Notes under the pieces: model-generated
What the model saw: only the letters and a program-made list of their open reading frames with translations
What the model was told of the DNA's origin: nothing
Databases searched by the model: none
From: Phycisphaeraceae bacterium
GTDB lineage: Bacteria > Planctomycetota > Phycisphaerae > Phycisphaerales > UBA1924
Assembly: GCA_019636845.1 (NCBI GenBank)
Contig: JAHBWV010000001.1
Coordinates: 2,418,001 to 2,482,000, forward strand
Direction of reading: 5' to 3'
DNA length: 64,000 nt
Program-made: the position numbers and the translations under genes
In this document: one piece after another, positions 26,900 to 35,800 of the stretch
Layout: every line of letters begins with the position of its first letter
Position numbering within the stretch: position 1 is the stretch's first letter

Positions 26900-29800
26900 C
26901 GACGCGGCTCCTCTCGTCGTCCGACGGTCCGGACGCGGTCGCCCTGAGCGGCCGAGGATGAACCGGTGCCGGGCGGGCTGCTCTCGCGTATTTGCTGCGG
27001 GGGCAGCGTGGTTGGAGGGGGCGAACCGTCGTGCATTTCGAGGGCGTCGCGGATCTGCATGGGATTGGACATTCGTCCGATCTCGTGGCGGGTCCAACGG
27101 CTCTGGAGATCGATCGAGCTAGGTGAATCGCCAGGGACGACCTTCGGGGTCAGGATGACGAGGAGTTCGGTCTTGATGTTCTCGACCTGTGTCGAGCGGA
27201 ATGCGTTTCCGATGAGAGGAATGTCTCCGAGCAGAGGGACCTTTGTGCGACGATCTTCCTGGGTGTTCTGGATGAGCCCACCGATGACGACCGTTTGTCC
27301 GTCCTTGACGGTGACGACGGTGTCGACCTTGCGTGTGGTGATGATCGGTGCCTCGAAGTCCTCGGAGATCTGGGTTGTGCGCTGGCTGACGGAGGAGATC
27401 TCGGGGGCGATTTCGAGGCGTACGAATCCGTCGGCGCTGATGGATGGCGTGACGTTCAAGATGATTCCGACATCTCGACGCTCGACGTCGGACCGCGTGT
27501 TGCCGTTGTCCAATCGTTCGACACCAGTGACGATGGCGATGTCCTCGCCGACCTGGATCAGGGCCCGCTCGTTGTTGTTGACCGTGACCTGTGGTCTGCT
27601 CAGGACTTCGAGCTTGCCCTGGACCTCGAGCGCGCGGATCAGGACGCTGAAGTCGTTGCTGGAAATCGAGAGGTTGGCAACGCCGAGAGCCGTCGCGACG
27701 CCGGCACCCGCGCCGAGCGCGCCGAACTGCCACATGTTGCCGCCGAACGGCCCGGCGGTTGAGTCCATGCCCCACTGGCGTGAGGCGTCGAGCGTGACCT
27801 CGGCGAGGAGGACCTGGATCATGACCTGGGGCGGAGCGGCGTCGAGTTCCTCGATGATGGACTGGACGATCTCGGCGTAGCGAGGCGAGGTCGAGACGAC
27901 GAGCTTGTTGCTCTTGCCGTCGCCGACGACCGTGACTTCCTGCTCGAGCTGGCGTGTCAGCGAGCCGGTCTGAGACGGGCCGAGGGTGGAGCGGATTTTG
28001 GTTGACTCTTCCTGGAAGTATCTGGCGAGGGTGCGTTCGACCTCGTCTGCCTTTGCGTAGCGGAGTTTGTAGACGAGTTGGAGGCGCTCGGTCGCCTCGA
28101 TCCCGTCGAGTTCATCGACGACGGAGCGAACCATCTCGAGATACTCGTCGGTTCCTGAGACGAGGAGCGTGTTGGTCCGCGCGTCGATCGTGATGGAGAG
28201 TTCCTTGCGGGTGTCGGGGATGGGTGTGAGCGTCGTGTTGTTGAATGCGGGCGCGGCGGGATCGCCCTCGCCCGGGGGCCTCGTGTCCGTCTGCGTCGGA
28301 ACCAGAACGAGACGATCTCCCTGTTGCTGGAGACTGAACAGATCACGGAGGACATCGGCCATGGCGCGGGCGTCGGCGTTCTTCAGGCGGAACCACTCGA
28401 CGCGGCGTGAGCCGGCGGAGGTTGTGTCGAGATCGGCGACGATGGCCGCGATGACCTCCATCACGGCGGGCGGCGCGGCGACCATGAGCGAGTTTGTGCG
28501 CAGATCGGGCGTCATGCGGACCTGGTCTCTGATCGCGCCGTCGATCGCGGCTTCTGTGGCCTCGCGGCCGGTGCGTCCTTCGATCTGGTCGGCGATCTGA
28601 TCACGGAGGAAACGGATGCGTGTGGCCTGGGTTGCGCCGACGCCTCGGCCGCCGCCGAGCGTGCGGCCTGCGAGGACATTTTCGAGCAGGTTCACGACTT
28701 CGAGCGCGTTGGCGGTTCGGAGTTCGAGGCGTCTGACGTCCTGGATGGCGGTGACCTCGGCTGACTCCATGCGTTCGATGATGCCACGGATGGCGTTGAC
28801 ATCTGATTCGGTGCCGCTGACGACGAGGGCATTGAGCTGTGAGTTGGGCACGACGCTGACAGCGCGTTGGCCGCGTCGGGCGATCTCTTTCTGGACGTAG
28901 AGCGTGTTGACGGTGTCTGCGACATCTGCGGCTCTCATCTGTCCGAGCGGGATGAGGGTTGTGCGTTCGGCGCCTGCGACGGCAGCGGCATCGGCGGTGA
29001 GGGAGACGATGAGGTCCTTCACGACGGCGAGGTTTTCGTCGCTGGAGGCGACGATCAGGAGTGAGTTTGCGGCGTCGGGCTCGATGGAGAAGGCGTCCTG
29101 CGGCTGCTCGATGGATCCGGCGCGGCGAGCGGCTTCGAGGCGTTCGCGCATCAGTCGCTGCACGCGGGGCGCGAGCGACGCGACATCGACGCCGGGCACA
29201 GGAACAACGTGGAGCCCGACGGCCTCGTTGGTCTCCGACGTGTCGAGGGTCTTGAGGAGGGCTTCAAGGATCGAGAAGCTGCCGACACTGGTCGAAGCGA
29301 TGAGGGAGTTGGTGCGGATATCGGCGGTGACAACGAGCGCGTCTTCGGGGCGCATCGCGCCGGTTGCCTGACGCTGGCGGAAGATCTCGGAGGCCATGCT
29401 CGCGACACGGGCCGCGTTGGCGTGGTTGAGCGGGAAGAAGCGGACGGAGTTTGCTGCGGCGGCCGGTTCGACGTCGAGCTGGGCGACGAGTTCGGTGACG
29501 ATGCGGAGGTTGGAAGCGGAGCCGATCACAACGAGCGCGTTCATCGGGAGCGCCGGCTGGATCACGAGCCCGGTCATGGGAGCGAAGAGATCGCCCTGGA
29601 CGGTTGCGTTCGGGTCGGCGGGGTCGCGGCCAGAGTCAACGACGCGAAGTCGGGCGATCTGACGCTGGATGCCGAGCGCCTCGGGCGTGCCGGCGAGTCC
29701 TTGGACGAGCGTCCGTCGGAGGAGGTCGGCCAGGGCGTTTGCGTCCGCGTGCTTGAGCTGGAGGATGGTTGGCTCGATCCAACTGGTGGCTTCGGTGCTG

Positions 29801-32800
29801 TCGAGGTCTCGGATGAGGACTTCGACGAGCGCGACGGCCTCTTCGCGGCCGGCAACGACGAGTGTGTTGGTTCGGTCATCGACGGCGAGTGCGATCTCTC
29901 CGGCCAGAGCCCTTCCGGTTGCGGTGGTCGGGAGACCTTGCCTTGCTGTTCCGGGGAGTCGACGCAGTGCCTCGCCCTGGCGGAAGAGGGTGTCGACGAC
30001 GGTGCGGGCTCTGACCGCCGAGGCGTTCTCGAGCGCGAACATGCGGATCACGACCGCGTCGCCGGTGGCGAGCGTGTCGAGCGTGTCGATCACGGCACGG
30101 ACCGCTTCGACGTTGCCCGGGGTGGAGGCGACCAGAATCGTGTTCGCTTCAGCATCAGGGATGAGGCGGATCGGCTTGGAGAGATCGAGTTTGAGCGGGT
30201 CTTTGCCGACACCCTCGCGGATCACGCTGAGTCTTCTGACCTGCTCGGCGATGGCCCGCGCTGGCCCCGTCTGACTCGCCTGTTCCGTGGGATTGAGCAT
30301 GAGTCTGAGGGTGGCGACGAGCTGGTTGGCACCGGCGATGCGGAGCCGCACGATCCCGACGGCCTGATCGGCTTCGACGGGATCGGAATCGATCTGTCTG
30401 ATGAGGCCGCTGACGATGCGGGCGTCGGCTGGTCCGGCGACAACGGCGATCGCCTGGCGTGTGGTCAGGGCGACGGTCGTGACGGGCTCGGAGACGATAC
30501 CGGGGCGATCGGTCGGCTGAGCACCGGAGATGCCGAGCTGGTCGAGCGTGCGCTTGATATCGGCGGGAGACGTGTTGGTGAGATCGACGATCGAGACGAC
30601 CTGGCCGAGCCCGGGAGTGATGCTCTCTCCGTCGGCGGTGCCGAGCGCGGGGGTGTCGAGCTCCTTGATGGTCGACTGGATCTGCTCGAAGAGTCGCTGG
30701 CTTGAGGCGATGACGAGAGCGTTGGAGGAGCGATCGATCTCGACGGCGAGCGTTTCGCGATTCTGCTGTGCGACGGGCGTGAAGGTGGCGAGGATGGTCT
30801 GGCGGAGGCGTGCGGCGGGAACGTGCTTGAGCTTGAGAACTCTCGTCGCGAGTCGGGTGACATCGGCCTGGCCCTGGAGCGCCTCGGCGAGGGCCTTGAC
30901 CTGTGTGAACTGTGTGTCGTCGCAGCGGACGATGAGGGAGTTGCTGGCCTCGTCGCCGACGACGACCAGTGCCCTGGGATTGGCGTTTCTGCCGGCACCG
31001 GATGATGCGGCGAAGACCTCTCGGATCGAGTTGGCGACGGCGGTCGCGCTGCCTCCCCTGAGGGGGACGACGCGTGCCTCGGGCAGTCGGAGGGAATCGG
31101 GTTCGTCGAGGCGCGCGACGATGCCCCTGATGCGATCCATGTAGCGTTTGCCGGCAAAGACGACGAGGGAGTTGGTCTGGATCTCGGGCGCGACGCTGGG
31201 GACACCCTCCTCATCGACGAGGAGCGAAGGGGCGGCGGATTCTCCAGCGCGGGCGCCGGTCCCGCGATTGCGGGATTCTTCGACGCGGAGGCGTCGTGCT
31301 TCGAGTTGCTCCTGAACGATGGCGCGGAAGCCCTCGTTGATGGCGCGGGCGACCCCTGTCGCATCGGCGAAGCGGAGCGGCATCACCTCCAACTGACGGG
31401 AGCGGTCGTAGTCCTCGGTGTCGAGCTTCTTGAGGAGCGAACGGATGCCCTCCCACTGCGTCGGCTCGGCGCTGACGACGAGGGAGTTGGAGGCGGGATC
31501 GGCGACGATGGTGACGTTGCGTGCTCCGGGGCTTGTGGCCTCGGGTGCGGAGCGGCCGTAGAACATGCCGAGTGCCTTGGAGGCCTGCTCGGCGTCGGCG
31601 AAATCGAGCTTGACGAACTCGGTCGTGCGTGTCGTCGAAGCGGGGACGTCGAGGGCCTTGATCATGGCCTCGATCTCGTCGATCTGATCGGCCGGTGCGG
31701 CGATGGAGATGGCGTTCTCTGTCGCGGAGTAGTCGAGGTTCACGGGTGTTTCGCCGGGAACCCGGGGGCGGTTTCGGAGCAGTTCGTTCATGGATGCCCA
31801 GACGCGATCGGCAACGGCGTGCTCGAGCGTGACCCTCTTGAACGACGCGATGGTGCGGGCGGGCTGCTCGTCGAGCTTCTTGACCTGATCGATGACGTAC
31901 TGGATTGCTTCGGGGGAGCCCGAGAGCACGATCGAGTTGCTGCGCTCGACCGGCGTGACGGTCACACGCAGCGTCTGCGGAAGGGCGGCACGAAGCGCGT
32001 TCGCGACCTCGGTCGCGCGGGCGGACTCGAGCTTGACCGTCGCGAGCGTCGCTCCTCCGTCGGTCGGCGGCGTGTCGAGTTGCCGGACGAGATCGGCGAT
32101 CTGCGTCTGCAGCGTTGTGGGCGCGGAGACGATGAGGGTGCCGGTGCTCGGCTGGGGTGTGACGATGACCTGGTCTTCGGCGCGTCCGCTTCGCGGGAAC
32201 ATGGAGCGGATTGTGGATGCGGCGTCCTGGGCGGTTGCGTTGCGGACGGCGTAGGCCTCGATGGAGCGGTCGGCACCGAGTTCGGGCTGGTCGATCTGCG
32301 CGATGAGGTCACGCAGCAGTTTCATGCTTTCCACATCGCCCGAGGCGATGATCACGTTTCCTTCGGGAGAGCCGAGGATTGAGAAACTGTCGGCGCGAAG
32401 CCCCTGGGCCTGGTTCCTGGCTGCGAAGAAACGCTGGAGACTGGCCGCGGCACGCTCGGCGGAGGCGTGCTCGAGTCGGATCGTTTCGATCGTCGCACCT
32501 GGACCGCCGACATCGAGGTCGGCGATGTACTTGGCAGCGGCTTCGACGCGGTCTTTCTTGCCGACGAGGACGACGGCTCGCCTCAGGCGATCGATCTCGA
32601 CCGTGACGCCATCGGGGTCAGGGCCTCGCCACGGGCGCCAGCCGGGCGTTGCCATGGCACGCTCGATGACCGACTTGATCGATGCCAGATCAGCGGAGTG
32701 CACGGCGACAGCCTTGACCGCTACCGCGCCGGCTTCGCCCGGCGGAACATCGAGCAAACGCACGATGCCCTCGACGGTCTCGATCGTCTCCTGGCGGCCC

Positions 32801-35800
32801 ATGATCACGATGGAGTTCGTTCGCTCGTTCGGTTCAAGGTAGAAACGATCTTTGTCATTCTGGCCCGCGCGGCCGGAGATTCTCTCCCACTGCATCTCGC
32901 CGGCGAGATTCTGCAGCGTCGGGCCGATGTCCATGGCCCGGGCGTTCTTGAGTTCGATGACCTTGAAGGCAAAGTCGCGGGATGCCGCGGGATTGTCCAT
33001 GGACGCGGCGAGTTCGAGTGCTTCTTTGATCTCGTCGGGCGTGCCGGTGGCGAGGAGCGAGCCGGAGCGATCGTCTCCGACGAATTGGGCACGGACCTGG
33101 GTAGCGCCGGGTGTGCCTTGGCGTCTGGCATCGAAGAGCCGCTGAAGGGTCGAGGCGATCTCGGTGGGCCTGGCGTTGTCGAGCGTCAATCTCTGGATGG
33201 CGAGGCGATCGCCGCTGGATCCCTGATCGAGCAGTGAGACGAACCGCTCGACGATGGGCATGGCCTCAACCGGCCCGGCCACGATCAGCGATGCGCCACC
33301 GGGGCTTGCGACGACACGGATTGCGCCGGGCTCGATGGTGGCGAGCGTGTCGGTGCCCGGCGTGTCTGCCCCGGGAAGTGCCCATTGCATGGCTCGAACG
33401 CGCCGGGCCTGGATGCCGCGGGGGGCGGTACTGACGAGGTCGTTGACCGCCTGAACGGCCTGAGCGGCGGTCATGGATCGGAGTGGGAGGACGCGGAGGG
33501 TCATCGTCGGCCCACCTCGTTGGTGGATCATCGAGCCGATGAGTTCGCCGACGACCGCGAAGTCTGTGTCATTGGACCAGACGATGAGTGCCCCGCCGCT
33601 GGGATCGGGAGCGACAGAGACCGAGCCGGAGAAGCCGCTGGGATTCTCCATGCCTGAACGCCCGATGCGGGCGATGGTCTGATTGACGATCGCGGCGATC
33701 GAGTTGGCGTCGATGGCATCGGGGAGTGTGATGATGCGAACCTTGCCGGGTTCTGAGGGCAGACTGCGTTCGAGTTGGGCGGCGAGCGCGGCGACGCGGT
33801 CGGTGAGTCGAGGGGGACCGACGACGATCAGGGAGTTTGTCGCGGGATCGACGCCGATGGTGAGGCCGCCGGTGGGCTCTTCCGGTTCGTTCGAGACCGA
33901 GGGCTGGCCGAGTGCGGCGATGGCGAGCGCACGGGCGAGGAAGGGCATGGTTTGAAGTTCGGGATAGACGTGGCGACTTGGTGCTGCGTTGCTGGAGGGC
34001 TTTGTGGCCGGCGTGTCGGGCGTTTCGCGGCTCCCAGCACCGGATCTCTTGAGCAGTTCTTCAGAGGAGATGACTTCGACGGTGAGACCGCCTCGGTCTT
34101 CGAGGAGGCGTTTGAGGGTCTCGGCCATGAGCGCGGCATCGGCTCTTGATCGATCGACCGGGATCATCCGGACCTGTCGGCTTGAGGCGAGTGCGGCCTG
34201 GTCGAGTTGCTTCACGAGGGACTCGATCGTCTTCATCTGATCGGGCGTTGCCCTGACGATAAGGGAGTTGCTCTGGCGATCGACGCGAAGGGTCGGCGCG
34301 GGCCCCTGGTCGTTCTGCTCGCCGATGACTTCGCCGATACTGACGGCAAGCTCGGCGGCGTCCGCGCCGTGGAGCGTGATGACTCGGACGACGCTCGACG
34401 CGGAGTCGGTCTCGGGCTTCACGTCGAGTTCGGTGATCATTTGCTCGGCGAGCGTCAGGGTGGCGAGGGGGCCGCTGACGACGACCGCATTCAGGCGTTT
34501 CTCTGCGGCGACGCGGATCTCGGCTTCGATTTTGCCGCCACTCTGGAGCAGGGCCTGGCCGCGCTGCCATTCGGGGAGCATTCTGAGGAGCGATTCTTTC
34601 CTGAGAACCTGCTCGACGAGGGGTGCGACCTGCTCTGCGCGTGCGTTCTTCAGGAAGACGGTTCGAACGCCTGCGCCATCGCCTCGGCCGGCGGTGTCCA
34701 TGGATTCGATGAGCTGGGCGGCCCGTTCGAGTTGTGGTGCGCTGCCCGCGACGAGGATGGTGTTTCCTGAGGGTTCACCGGAGACGGATGCGGGTTGTTC
34801 GCCGGGCATGAGTGTTCCGGCGAGTGCGGCGCGGACCGCATCGGCGACGGTCTGTGCGGAGCCCTCGGTGAGGCGGAAGACGCGGACATCGATCGGTCCT
34901 GACTGTGCGGGACGATCGAAAGCCGTGATGAGTTCATCGGCGATCGGCATGAGGAGACTGGGTCCGCTGAGCACGAGCCGGTTGAAGCGGGTCTCGGCGC
35001 GGACGCTGGGCATGGAGAGGGCGAGCCCGGCTCGCTCGGCTCGGAGGAGATCCTCCGGCCATCTCGAACGATCGAGGAGCATGGGCTGGACCATCTGAGC
35101 GACGGAGTTGGCGTCGGAGTGCTTGAGTTCGAGGATTCTGACCTCGCTCGCCGGCATCGCGATGGATTGCTCGTCGCGTTCCTTCAGAAGGCGCAATGCT
35201 TCTTCGACCTGGGTCTTGGTGCCGAGAGCAAGGATCGCTCCGGAGCGAGGCTCTATGGACAGTTCGAGCGGTGAGCGGCCCTGGGGGAGCGTTGCGTTGA
35301 CGATCCTGGCGACTGCGTAGGCCAGCGTGTTCGCATCGCCCCGTGTAGGAGAGTATGAAGCGGCGGTGCGCTCCGGATCGCTGGCGGGCTGATCGAGCTT
35401 CTCGATGACTGAGCGAGCGAGTTCGAGCGTGCCCTGTGGTGCTGAGACAATAAGGGAGTTGGTTCTGGTCTCTGCTTGCACGCGGATAGCGGGCTTCTTG
35501 AACAAGTCGGGACGGTTCTGCGCGTAACGGAGTTGGAGGGTCAGGATCCGAGGATCGGTTTCCTGTTGATCGACGAGCAACCTCTCAACTGTGGTGGCGA
35601 TCTGTGCGGCGTCCGCGTGCTTGAGCGCGAAGGTCTCAACGGCGGGCGTTTCCGCGCTCGTCGGGCGAACGTCGAGGGGTTCGATCAGTTCTTCGACCCT
35701 GCGGATGTCCATCTCGAGGCCGGCGAGGATGATCGAGTTTGCTCCGGGCACGCCGGTGACTGTGACGCGCCCGCCGCTTGGGAGCTGCATCGAGGCGACC

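Noticed and set aside
29209-30705. A 498-residue plus-strand frame inside the giant secretin
   Set aside because: Antisense shadow in a GC-rich repeat region; composition Gly/Asp/Glu/Val without motifs.
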